A stretch of DNA of 5,116 nt, taken from assembly GCA_030655735.1 (NCBI GenBank), contig JAUSPK010000189.1, positions 1-5,116 on the forward strand, given 5' to 3'. This document shows positions 1-5,116 of the stretch, in pieces; positions within the stretch are counted from its first letter, which is position 1; every line of letters begins with the position of its first letter. The notes below the pieces were generated by a model. It was given only the letters and a program-made list of their open reading frames with translations. It was not told where the DNA came from and made no database searches. The stretch comes from Syntrophales bacterium (lineage in GTDB: Bacteria > Desulfobacterota > Syntrophia > Syntrophales > UBA2210). The position numbers and the translations under genes were made by a program.

Positions 1-51
1 GCTCAGGGCACAACCTTTGAAGTTTTCATGAACCTTATTGTTAAGGAATAA
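1..51 (+). CDS. C-terminal end of an upstream gene, possibly a sensor histidine kinase (partial)
   Basis: An open frame enters from the left edge and encodes AQGTTFEVFMNLIVKE before a TAA stop at 49-51. Only 16 residues are visible. The stretch QGTTFEVFM resembles the last beta strand of histidine kinase HATPase domains, which commonly read G-x-G-T-T-F-x-V-x-L-P near the C terminus. The usual Pro is replaced by Asn here. The gene ends 9 nt before the ectA start, and the ectA ribosome site overlaps its stop codon, so the two are very probably co-transcribed and translationally coupled. An alternative is the last helix of a MarR-type regulator such as EctR, which is often adjacent to ect genes. 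That the frame is coding is fairly likely from its tight junction with ectA; the family call is tentative. Confidence 0.5.
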   Translation, partial: AQGTTFEVFMNLIVKE

Positions 52-54
52 GGA
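43..54 (+). promoter_or_regulatory. Double Shine-Dalgarno site of ectA overlapping the upstream stop codon
   Basis: Two AAGGA motifs (43-47 and 50-54) precede the ATG at 61, the nearer one with 6 nt spacing. The upstream stop TAA (49-51) lies between and within them, so ribosomes terminating on the preceding gene are positioned to reinitiate on ectA. This supports the ATG at 61 as the start. Confidence 0.7.
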
Positions 55-60
55 TTTTCC

Positions 61-579
61 ATGTCAGAGCCATATTGCCATAACGAAGAGGGAGAATATT
101 GTTTCCGGGAACCGCGCATTGAAGACGGTCTGCATATTCACAGCCTGATTGAACGTTCAAAGCCGCTGGACCTCAATTCACTCTACTGTTACCTTCTGCT
201 TACGGATCATTTTCGCAGAACCTGTGTGGTTGCAGAACGCGATGGGCATCCGGTGGGATTTATCTCGGCATATGTGCATCCCTCAAAGGAAGATACGCTC
301 TTTGTCTGGCAGGTGGCGGTAGATGAAACGGTTCGAAAACAGGGCATTGCAGGCAGGATGCTGGAAAATCTGGTGCAGCGTCCGGGTCTGGGGTTCGTCT
401 CGTATCTGGAAACCACGGTTAATCCCTCGAACCAGAGCTCTCGATTTCTTTTCGAGTCGTTTGCTAAAAGATTGCGGGCCCCGTGTACCACATCGGCACT
501 GTTCTCCGAAGATCTCTTCGGAGACACAGACCACGAGGCAGAGATTTTGTTCAGAATCGGTCCCTTCGGCAGCCTGTAA
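61..579 (+). CDS. ectA: L-2,4-diaminobutyrate N-gamma-acetyltransferase (EctA)
   Basis: EctA transfers an acetyl group from acetyl-CoA to the gamma amino group of L-2,4-diaminobutyrate, giving N-gamma-acetyl-diaminobutyrate, the second committed step of cytoplasmic ectoine synthesis. The 172-residue protein is of normal length and is a single GNAT domain. The EctA-typical segment LDLNSLYCYLLLTDHF occupies residues 36-51. GNAT motif A with the acetyl-CoA pyrophosphate loop (VAVDETVRKQGIAGRML) lies at 85-101. The motif-B region TTVNPSNQSSRFLFESF follows at 118-134, and the family-like ending EILFRIGPF at 161-169. The ATG at 61 has a strong Shine-Dalgarno site and gives the expected N terminus. 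The gene is first in the ect operon and lies 75 nt before ectB. No promoter is visible directly upstream, so transcription probably starts outside the window. Identification is secure from motifs plus neighbours. Confidence 0.96.
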   Translation: MSEPYCHNEEGEYCFREPRIEDGLHIHSLIERSKPLDLNSLYCYLLLTDHFRRTCVVAERDGHPVGFISAYVHPSKEDTLFVWQVAVDETVRKQGIAGRMLENLVQRPGLGFVSYLETTVNPSNQSSRFLFESFAKRLRAPCTTSALFSEDLFGDTDHEAEILFRIGPFGSL

Positions 580-597
580 CGGCATCTGTCGAACAAA

Positions 598-610
598 AGG
601 CATTGTGCCT
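598..610 (+). other. Small perfect hairpin between ectA and ectB
   Basis: AGGCA-TTG-TGCCT forms a 5-bp stem with a 3-nt loop, 18 nt after the ectA stop. It has no following U tract, so it is unlikely to terminate transcription. A role in mRNA processing or stability between the first two genes is only a guess, and a repeat this short could be chance. Confidence 0.3.
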
Positions 611-654
611 GGTATCGGTAAACGGTGCAACGGGACCATAGAAAAGGAGAAATC

Positions 655-1938
655 ATGAGAATATTTGAGCAGTTGGAATCGCAGGTACGGAGTTATGTGA
701 GGAATTTCCCGACAGTATTTCAGAAGGCAAAGGGATCGTATCTCTACGACGAACAGGGCAAGGAGTTCATTGATTTCTTTGCCGGGGCAGGCACCCTGAA
801 TTACGGGCACAACAATCCCATGGTCAACGAGGCCCTTATCGAGTACATCAAAAACGACGGGATCGTTCACGGGCTGGATAAGGCGACAAGTGCAAAGAAG
901 AAGTTCCTGGAAACATTCTACTCTACAATCCTGGAACCGCGGCATATGGAGTACAAGGTCCAGTTCCCAGGGCCCACCGGTACGAACGCGGTGGAGACCG
1001 CGCTCAAGCTTGTCAGGATGGTCAAGGGAAGATCGAATATCATCAGCTTTACCAATGCATTCCACGGCCTGACCATGGGTGCAATGGCAGTTACCGGCAA
1101 TGCCTTTTATCGGGACGAGGCCTTCATCAATCGTTCAAACGTCACCTTCATGCCCTACGACGGTTATTTTGGGGATGGGGTCGATACGTCTGCCTACCTC
1201 AGAAAATTTCTCGAAGATAACAGCAGCGGCGTGGATCTTCCTGCGGCAATCATCCTCGAGACAGTCCAGGCCGAAGGCGGCGTCAATGTAGCCTCTGATG
1301 AATGGCTCAAAAAGATAGAGCAGATATGCCGAGACTTTGACATTCTTCTGATTGTTGACGACATTCAGGTTGGCAACGGCAGAACCGGCATGTTCTTCAG
1401 CTTTGAGCCTTCAGGGATCAATCCCGATATCATTACTCTGTCAAAATCCATCGGCGGCGGGCTTCCGCTCGCACTGGTGCTGATCAAGCCCGAACTCGAC
1501 CAATGGAGACCGGGCGAACATACCGGTACATTCAGGGGGAACAATCTGGCCTTTGTGGCCTCCACCGAGCTGTTTAGCTATTGGGAAAATGATAACCTCT
1601 CCGAGGCGGTCAAATATAAGGAAAATATCCTAAGGAGCGGTCTCGAGGAAATAGCGCAGAAGTACCCCTCTATCGAGGCGCAGATTCGCGGCAAGGGGTT
1701 GATCTACGGATTCCATATCCCCTCCCATGGTTTTTGCCACGAGGTGTCCGCTGAGGCCTTTGAACGAGGGCTTCTCATTGAACTTGCCGGTGCAAAGGAT
1801 GATGTGCTGAAGTTTCTGCCTCCCCTGGTCATCGAGGAGGAATTGTTGGAACAGGGGCTTAAGATTATAGACGACACCATAGGGTTCCTGCTGGATCAGA
1901 AAAAGGCAATGCTCACGGGGGAACCGACATGCTCGTAA
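655..1938 (+). CDS. ectB: Diaminobutyrate-2-oxoglutarate transaminase (EctB)
   Basis: EctB is a PLP-dependent class III aminotransferase that converts L-aspartate-beta-semialdehyde plus glutamate to L-2,4-diaminobutyrate plus 2-oxoglutarate, the entry step of ectoine synthesis. With the ATG at 655 the protein has 427 residues, the usual family size, and starts MRIFEQLESQVRSYVRNFP as EctB proteins do. That start has AAGGAGA (644-650) 4 nt upstream; an in-frame start 30 nt earlier lacks this support. Visible landmarks are the PLP-phosphate loop GPTGTNAVE (106-114), aromatic stacking region NAFHGLTMGAM (134-144), the cofactor Asp motif IVDDIQVGNGRTG (233-245), the Schiff-base lysine K264 in LSKSIGGGLPLA (262-273), and TGTFRGNNLAF (290-300). 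No catalytic element is missing. Its last codons overlap the start of ectC, indicating coupled translation. Confidence 0.97.
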   Translation: MRIFEQLESQVRSYVRNFPTVFQKAKGSYLYDEQGKEFIDFFAGAGTLNYGHNNPMVNEALIEYIKNDGIVHGLDKATSAKKKFLETFYSTILEPRHMEYKVQFPGPTGTNAVETALKLVRMVKGRSNIISFTNAFHGLTMGAMAVTGNAFYRDEAFINRSNVTFMPYDGYFGDGVDTSAYLRKFLEDNSSGVDLPAAIILETVQAEGGVNVASDEWLKKIEQICRDFDILLIVDDIQVGNGRTGMFFSFEPSGINPDIITLSKSIGGGLPLALVLIKPELDQWRPGEHTGTFRGNNLAFVASTELFSYWENDNLSEAVKYKENILRSGLEEIAQKYPSIEAQIRGKGLIYGFHIPSHGFCHEVSAEAFERGLLIELAGAKDDVLKFLPPLVIEEELLEQGLKIIDDTIGFLLDQKKAMLTGEPTCS

Positions 1939-2324
1939 GAACGGTTGATGAGATCAGGGGAACCGATCGGGAGGTCTTTGCTGAGAACAACAACTGGGTA
2001 AGCGAAAGGCTGCTCCTCAAAGACGACAATATGGGTTTTTCATTCCACGAGACCACCATCTTTGCCAATACCGAGACCCTGATCTGGTATAAGAACCATC
2101 TAGAGGCGGTTTACTGCATTGAAGGTGAGGGCGAGGTAGAGACCATCGATGACGGGAAAAAACATCCCATAAAATCTGGAACCATGTATGCCCTTAACAA
2201 GCATGACAAACACTATCTGAGGGCTTTTTCCCAGTTGAGGCTTGTGTGCGTGTTCAACCCGGCCCTTGCGGGCAGGGAGGTGCACCTGCCTGACGGCTCC
2301 TATCCCCCTGCGGAGGGATCATAG
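1929..2324 (+). CDS. ectC: L-ectoine synthase (EctC)
   Basis: EctC is a small iron-dependent cupin that cyclises N-gamma-acetyl-L-2,4-diaminobutyrate to ectoine with loss of water. The 131-residue protein matches the family length. The cupin core contains TETLIWYKNHLEAVYCIEGE (48-67) and SGTMYALNKHDKHYLRA (83-99). By alignment from memory to the characterised Paenibacillus lautus enzyme (Glu57, Tyr85, His93), the iron ligands here are E59, Y87 and H95, all present; W23, S25, R27, Y54, F109 and E117 also fit active-site positions with the same two-residue offset. The ATG lies inside the end of ectB (10-nt overlap), preceded by GGGGGAA at 1917-1923, so ectB and ectC are translationally coupled. 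The C terminus (DGSYPPAEGS) is short, with no long tail. No ectoine hydroxylase gene follows. Confidence 0.97.
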   Translation: MLVRTVDEIRGTDREVFAENNNWVSERLLLKDDNMGFSFHETTIFANTETLIWYKNHLEAVYCIEGEGEVETIDDGKKHPIKSGTMYALNKHDKHYLRAFSQLRLVCVFNPALAGREVHLPDGSYPPAEGS

Positions 2325-2351
2325 TCAGCCCGTTAAAGAGGATCAGCGCGT

Positions 2352-2600
2352 ATGGTAAGCCCGGAGCCGGACATTCCAGCGATCTGCTTTGATGAGGGAC
2401 CATCTTCGAGGGCACGTCTCGGATTCGTGATCCTGGCCACGGATGAGACAAGCGAAGCCGATCTGTTCCGCATGGCACCCCCGGGGATAGGAAAAGCCTC
2501 ATCACTGCTGCCTCCGGAAAGCGGGGTGGATGCCGTGAGCCTCCACTGCGCGGCCGGCAGTCTGATCCTGGGGGGGCTGGGCATGCTGTTTTCGAAATAG
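2352..2600 (+). pseudogene. Shortened Asp/Glu-racemase-family gene (EutA / arylmalonate decarboxylase-like remnant)
   Basis: This frame encodes 82 residues, has a plausible Shine-Dalgarno AGAGGA (2337-2342) 9 nt before the ATG, and sits between ectC and the aspartokinase gene. Residues 20-41 (around RLGFVILATDETSEADLF) resemble the first strand and loop of the maleate isomerase / EutA / arylmalonate decarboxylase branch of the Asp/Glu racemase superfamily. Residues 54-74 (around VDAVSLHCAAGSLILGG) resemble the segment carrying the first catalytic cysteine, retained here as C66; the corresponding arylmalonate decarboxylase segment reads roughly VVSLMCTSLSF. Full-length members have about 240 residues. 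Here roughly 30 residues between these blocks appear to be missing, and everything after the first cysteine block, including the second catalytic cysteine, is absent. I infer a decayed gene; its intact frame and ribosome site leave open a small expressed protein. EutA belongs to ectoine catabolism loci, which makes the location suggestive. Confidence 0.5.
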
Positions 2601-2650
2601 CAGATGGATCTTTAATCAAAAAATGAAACGCGTAAGAGGACACGGAACAT

Positions 2651-4045
2651 ATGAGAACCTGTACATTCGGGGGAAGCTCCCTGGCAAACGCAGCGCAGTT
2701 GGAAAAGGTACGCCTGATCGTCGAGGATGATCCCCGCAGGCGGTATATCGTCGTATCGGCCCCCGGCCGAGACGATAATGACGGCGAAAAGGCGACGGAT
2801 CATCTCCTGAACATTGCCACGGAAGGGAACCATTTTCGGGAACAGAGAAAAGATATTACTCCAAAGCAGAGCTTCGACAGCGTGATGGGAACGTTTGCCC
2901 GGCTGATAGACGAGAGCGGGATAGACGGCGGAGATCTGCTGTCCGACCTGAAGAATGACCTGAACAGCACCCTCGATATGAACAAACGCATCGACTTCAT
3001 GGCCTCCCGGGGTGAACATTACCATGCAAAGCTGATTTGCCGTTATTTTCAGAAAAAAGGTATGCATGCCCAGGTAATGATGCCGGAGGATATCGGGCTT
3101 ATCGTGAGCGATGATTTTTCCAATGCAAAGGTCCTGCCGGAGACCTATGACAATCTTAAAAAACTCGGAAAGATGGATGGAATTATCGTTATTCCCGGAT
3201 ATTACGGGGTCACTAAAGGGGGCGATGTGGCTGTCTTTTCCCGCGGCGGGTCGGATCTGACAGGCGGAGAGGTGGCCTATGCCATTAATGCTGATGTATA
3301 TGAGAACTGGACCGATACCGATGGGATCTATCAGGTAGACCCTCAGTTCGTCAACGATGCGAGGGTGATTCCACGGCTCACCTATAAGGAAATCAGGCTG
3401 CTTTCATCCAAGGGCTTTGACGTGTTTCACTTCGACGCGATGATAAACTGCAAAAAGCGCAACATCCCCATCAACATCAGGAACACGAACAATCCGTCAG
3501 CCCCTGGAACGCTCATCGTGTCCGAACGGGTACCGGAAGAAACTGCTGTAGGGATAGCCCGTCTCGATAACGTGGCGTATATCTACCTGGAAAAGGACGG
3601 GATTGGCGAGGTTATCGGTGCGACCAAGGATGTGCTTGATATCCTCAAAGAGCATGCCGTGCGAACGTATCACTATCCTGCAGACAAGGACGACCTGGCA
3701 GTGCTCGTGGACCAGAACGACCTTATCAGCAAGGCAAACATCATCCGCGAGGAGATTGAACGGGCACTGAATCCCGATGTCCTCGAGATGATCTACAACC
3801 TCTCGATCCTGTCTCCCGTGGGCATAGGGATGAAGCATAATCCCGGTATTCTGGCCCAGGCAGCTGCTGCACTGAAGGATGAAAATATCAATATCGAGAT
3901 CGTGGACCAGGGCCCGGGACAGATCAGTTTTCACTTCGGGATACAGAGTTATTACGCCGACGCTGCCCTGCGGGCTCTCTACCAGAGCCTGATCGCTGAT
4001 GCTCCTGCCTCTGAACAGTCAGTACGGCACAAAAAAAATGAATGA
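2651..4045 (+). CDS. Aspartokinase of the ectoine operon, with Thr in place of the signature Lys
   Basis: Aspartokinase phosphorylates L-aspartate to beta-aspartyl phosphate, supplying the semialdehyde used by EctB. The 464-residue protein has an amino-acid-kinase domain (about 1-295) and two C-terminal ACT domains (about 300-365 and 385-450). Recognisable elements are FGGSSLANA (6-14), VVSAPGR (34-40), ASRGEHYHAKL (118-128) with the conserved Glu at 122, SRGGSDLTGGE (197-207), ENWTDTDGIYQVDP (218-231), LTYKEIRLLSSKGFDVFH (243-260) and the ACT2 segment GIGMKHNPGILA (391-402). The family signature begins K-F-G-G-[ST]-S, but residue 5 is Thr (codon ACA) where Lys is expected, and GAxVLH is replaced by GFDVFH. 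The overall sequence resembles the KFGGSSLA monofunctional type rather than the EKIGGTSM-type Ask_Ect. The start is supported by AAGAGGA (2634-2640). It lies 50 nt after the racemase-like remnant in the same operon. The family call is secure; catalytic competence is uncertain. Confidence 0.88.
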   Translation: MRTCTFGGSSLANAAQLEKVRLIVEDDPRRRYIVVSAPGRDDNDGEKATDHLLNIATEGNHFREQRKDITPKQSFDSVMGTFARLIDESGIDGGDLLSDLKNDLNSTLDMNKRIDFMASRGEHYHAKLICRYFQKKGMHAQVMMPEDIGLIVSDDFSNAKVLPETYDNLKKLGKMDGIIVIPGYYGVTKGGDVAVFSRGGSDLTGGEVAYAINADVYENWTDTDGIYQVDPQFVNDARVIPRLTYKEIRLLSSKGFDVFHFDAMINCKKRNIPINIRNTNNPSAPGTLIVSERVPEETAVGIARLDNVAYIYLEKDGIGEVIGATKDVLDILKEHAVRTYHYPADKDDLAVLVDQNDLISKANIIREEIERALNPDVLEMIYNLSILSPVGIGMKHNPGILAQAAAALKDENINIEIVDQGPGQISFHFGIQSYYADAALRALYQSLIADAPASEQSVRHKKNE

Positions 4046-4066
4046 TGATCTCCTGCCGTCTGATCC

Positions 4067-4097
4067 CATGTCCATGCCCTGTGGGGGGCATGGCGTG
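4067..4097 (+). terminator. Strong hairpin downstream of the aspartokinase gene (terminator-like, no U tract)
   Basis: CCATGCCC (4072-4079) pairs with GGGCATGG (4086-4093) over a 6-nt loop, and after a bulged T at 4071 the stem continues with CATG (4067-4070) against CGTG (4094-4097, one G-T pair). The structure starts 22 nt after the stop codon, where an operon end is expected. No run of T follows on either strand, so it may act as an mRNA 3'-end stabiliser or a Rho-assisted or U-tract-independent terminator rather than a classical intrinsic one. Confidence 0.45.
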
Positions 4098-4120
4098 TCC
4101 GGCATGATTACCGCTGACTC

Positions 4121-4150
4121 TTGGCAAAACACATGACGCTCATGCATAAT
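4121..4150 (+). promoter_or_regulatory. Candidate distal sigma70 promoter (P1) upstream of engB
   Basis: TTGGCA (4121-4126) and CATAAT (4145-4150) each match five of six consensus bases, with an 18-nt spacer. The predicted start is near 4157, giving a leader of about 200 nt before the engB ATG. It lies just downstream of the hairpin that follows the ect operon, consistent with a new transcription unit. Confidence 0.5.
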
Positions 4151-4299
4151 GAGTGTGCAGAAAGCTCTGCCCGAGCTATACTTGAACAAGCCGTCGTGAC
4201 GAATGAAACGGCCGAAAACGGATCGCTCTCCCGATACCCTGACACACTCCCTCCTGATCGCCGGCGCCCCCTGCCATATGGTGCATCTGCCGGCGTGCT

Positions 4300-4329
4300 T
4301 TGCGGTTTGCCCCCGTGTTGTGGTATGCT
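4300..4329 (+). promoter_or_regulatory. Candidate proximal extended -10 promoter (P2) of engB
   Basis: TTGCGG (4300-4305) and TATGCT (4324-4329) are 18 nt apart, and the -10 is preceded by TGG, which fits the extended -10 form. The predicted start is near 4336, giving a leader of about 20 nt with room for the ribosome site at 4343-4349. The -35 is weak (three of six bases). Confidence 0.45.
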
Positions 4330-4354
4330 ACCGTCCAATTCAGGCGAGGTATCC

Positions 4355-4945
4355 ATGAAGATTACATCAGCAGAATTCATAAAGAGTGCCACCGACCCCT
4401 TCCACTATCCGGATGATCTGTTGCCTGAGGTGGCATTTGTCGGCAGGTCGAACGTGGGGAAGTCTTCCCTCATCAATACCCTTGTGAACAGGAGGAAGCT
4501 TGCGAAGACAAGCAACACCCCCGGGCGCACCCAGCTTGTCAATTTTTTTGTGATCAACGAGGCCCTTTCGTTTGTCGATCTTCCCGGGTACGGATACGCC
4601 AAGGTCCCCATCTCTGTAAAGAGAGGGTGGAGCGCGATGGTGGAGGGGTACCTTGAGGGACGTGAGAATCTGCGGCTTGTCGTAATGATACTTGACATAC
4701 GCAGGGAGCCCTCGGGAAACGACGATATGCTTGCTCAGTGGCTACGCGATAATAATATTGAAATTGCCTTTGTGCTCACGAAGACGGATAAAATTTCCAG
4801 AAGCCAGGGCAATATAGCACGCCGTAAGATAGGAGAGCACCTGGGCGTTCCGCATGACGAACTGCTCCCCTTTTCCGCAAAGACGCGCTCCGGTAAGGAC
4901 GAGATCTGGCGGGTGATAGAAACAGCCTGTTTCCCCAAGCCCTGA
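4355..4945 (+). CDS. engB: Ribosome biogenesis GTP-binding protein EngB (YsxC/YihA)
   Basis: EngB is a TRAFAC-class GTPase that assists late assembly of the 50S ribosomal subunit in the cytoplasm and is essential in several bacteria. The chosen ATG at 4355 has GGCGAGG (4343-4349) 5 nt upstream and yields 196 residues starting MKITSAEFIKSATDP, normal for the family. The open frame extends 78 codons further upstream, but that extension shows no conserved sequence. All GTPase motifs are present: G1 GRSNVGKS (30-37), switch I/G2 NTPGRTQ (54-60) with T59, G3 DLPGYGYA (75-82), G4 TKTDK (142-146) and G5 SAKT (174-177). The gene is unrelated in function to the ect genes and is separated from them by a hairpin and its own candidate promoters, so the neighbourhood is probably incidental. 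Confidence 0.96.
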   Translation: MKITSAEFIKSATDPFHYPDDLLPEVAFVGRSNVGKSSLINTLVNRRKLAKTSNTPGRTQLVNFFVINEALSFVDLPGYGYAKVPISVKRGWSAMVEGYLEGRENLRLVVMILDIRREPSGNDDMLAQWLRDNNIEIAFVLTKTDKISRSQGNIARRKIGEHLGVPHDELLPFSAKTRSGKDEIWRVIETACFPKP

Positions 4946-4970
4946 ACGCGCATTTCCTTACTGCCCGGTA

Positions 4971-5006
4971 TTAAAACCCTTTTAAATAGCCCTATCAATT
5001 TAGGGC
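4971..5006. terminator. Two adjacent inverted repeats after engB, possible terminator
   Basis: TTAAAA-CCC-TTTTAA (4971-4985) is followed directly by GCCCTA-TCAATT-TAGGGC (4989-5006), 25 nt after the engB stop. On the plus strand the second stem is followed by CAAAAA, not T. Read on the minus strand it is followed by a T-rich run, so it could work better against transcription arriving from the right. The call as a terminator is weak. Confidence 0.3.
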
Positions 5007-5014
5007 CAAAAACC

Positions 5015-5041
5015 TGCAATTATGTCTTGACATGTAATGCA
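5015..5041. promoter_or_regulatory. Imperfect dyad around a TTGACA -35 element
   Basis: ATGTC-TT-GACAT (5022-5033) is a perfect 5-bp dyad whose centre overlaps a consensus -35 hexamer TTGACA (5027-5032). TGCA blocks at 5015-5018 and 5038-5041 extend the symmetry imperfectly. The hexamer 17 nt downstream (5050-5055, TACCCA) is a poor -10, so the promoter itself is doubtful. The dyad could be an operator. Confidence 0.35.
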
Positions 5042-5074
5042 AATCCTGTTACCCAACCACCCACTAATTGTTGA

Positions 5075-5089
5075 ATGACCGGCGGTCAT
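5075..5089. promoter_or_regulatory. Palindromic operator candidate, TetR-like, overlapping a -10 hexamer
   Basis: ATGACCGGCGGTCAT is a perfect 15-bp odd palindrome with 7-bp arms around a central G. Sites of this form (TGACC-N3-GGTCA) are typical of TetR-family operators. It overlaps CATAAT (5087-5092), a good -10 hexamer without a clear -35 at the right distance. The position upstream of a ribosome site at 5101-5107 suggests repression of the next gene, perhaps autoregulation. The palindrome is certain; the regulator family is inferred. Confidence 0.5.
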
Positions 5090-5100
5090 AATCTGTAACC

Positions 5101-5107
5101 AAGAGGA
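5101..5107 (+). promoter_or_regulatory. Shine-Dalgarno site of a gene starting beyond the right edge
   Basis: AAGAGGA lies 9 nt before the end of the window, at about the distance where a start codon would follow just outside. The identical heptamer precedes the aspartokinase gene (2634-2640). No start codon is visible, so the gene itself cannot be described. Confidence 0.45.
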
Positions 5108-5116
5108 CCCGCTACG

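Larger units (their letters stand above)
4046..4354. other. Intergenic region between the ect operon and engB
   Basis: This stretch of about 310 nt separates the operon from engB. It holds the hairpin just after the aspartokinase gene, two candidate sigma70 promoters reading toward engB, and a further dyad of CGCCGGC (4259-4265) with GCCGGCG (4289-4295). Smaller stems lie at 4157-4170 (GCAGA-AAGC-TCTGC) and at 4190-4194 with 4208-4212. An open frame runs in phase into engB from 4121, but its translation has no recognisable family character, so I treat the region as non-coding. I recognise no tRNA or known riboswitch in it. Confidence 0.6.

Noticed and set aside
283..1065. Long minus-strand open frame of 260 codons across ectA and ectB
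   Set aside because: It is antisense to two well-identified genes, its translation has no family character, and it is explained by the codon structure of the plus strand.
2254..2643. Minus-strand open frame opposite the ectC end and the racemase-like remnant
   Set aside because: The translation is Pro/Arg/Ser-rich shadow sequence with no motif, whereas the plus-strand frame has a ribosome site and family-like blocks.
4031..4038. Run of eight A near the end of the aspartokinase gene as a possible slippage site
   Set aside because: Slippage here would only alter or drop the last few residues, beyond the ACT domains, so no functional frameshift is evident.
4038..4136. 32-residue frame starting inside the last codons of the aspartokinase gene
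   Set aside because: It has no Shine-Dalgarno of its own apart from possible coupling, it spans the strong hairpin, and its translation has no recognisable features.
4259..4295. CGCCGGC ... GCCGGCG dyad upstream of engB as an intrinsic terminator
   Set aside because: The loop is 23 nt and no T run follows; it lies upstream of the engB promoter P2, so it is noted only as a dyad.
4121..4354. In-frame 78-codon N-terminal extension of engB from a TTG at 4121
   Set aside because: The extension has no family-like sequence. The ATG at 4355 has a good ribosome site and gives the normal EngB length and N terminus, and both candidate promoters would lie within or overlap the extension.

Overview
The window carries an ectoine (compatible solute) biosynthesis operon, all genes on the plus strand, followed by an independently transcribed ribosome-assembly GTPase gene and the promoter or operator region of a gene that begins beyond the right edge. 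Base composition looks like roughly half G+C, with good Shine-Dalgarno sites and tight gene spacing. The style of the proteins (EngB in particular) is compatible with a Desulfobacterota/'Deltaproteobacteria' bacterium, but that placement is an impression, not something the sequence proves.

Layout. Positions 1-51 hold the last 16 codons of an upstream gene, possibly a sensor histidine kinase, ending 9 nt before ectA. Then come ectA (61-579, diaminobutyrate acetyltransferase), ectB (655-1938, diaminobutyrate transaminase) and ectC (1929-2324, ectoine synthase, overlapping ectB by 10 nt). A short gene at 2352-2600 looks like an internally deleted and 3'-truncated relative of the Asp/Glu-racemase / arylmalonate-decarboxylase / EutA family. 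An aspartokinase gene follows (2651-4045). A strong hairpin lies just downstream of it. The roughly 300-nt gap 4046-4354 contains two candidate sigma70 promoters leading to engB (4355-4945). The last 170 nt contain hairpins, two dyad-symmetric operator candidates and a Shine-Dalgarno site for a gene starting outside the window.

How the genes work together. Aspartokinase feeds aspartyl phosphate toward aspartate semialdehyde (the asd step is not encoded here). EctB transaminates the semialdehyde to L-2,4-diaminobutyrate, EctA acetylates it, and EctC closes the ring to ectoine. No ectoine hydroxylase (ectD) is present in the visible part of the operon.

The most notable points are these. The operon's aspartokinase has Thr where the kinase signature has its nearly invariant Lys. 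It is also not of the usual Ask_Ect sequence type. A probable remnant of a racemase/EutA-family gene sits inside the biosynthetic operon. A kinase-like tail runs directly into ectA. I found no CRISPR array, mobile element or RNA gene, and nothing that amounts to a wholly new system.
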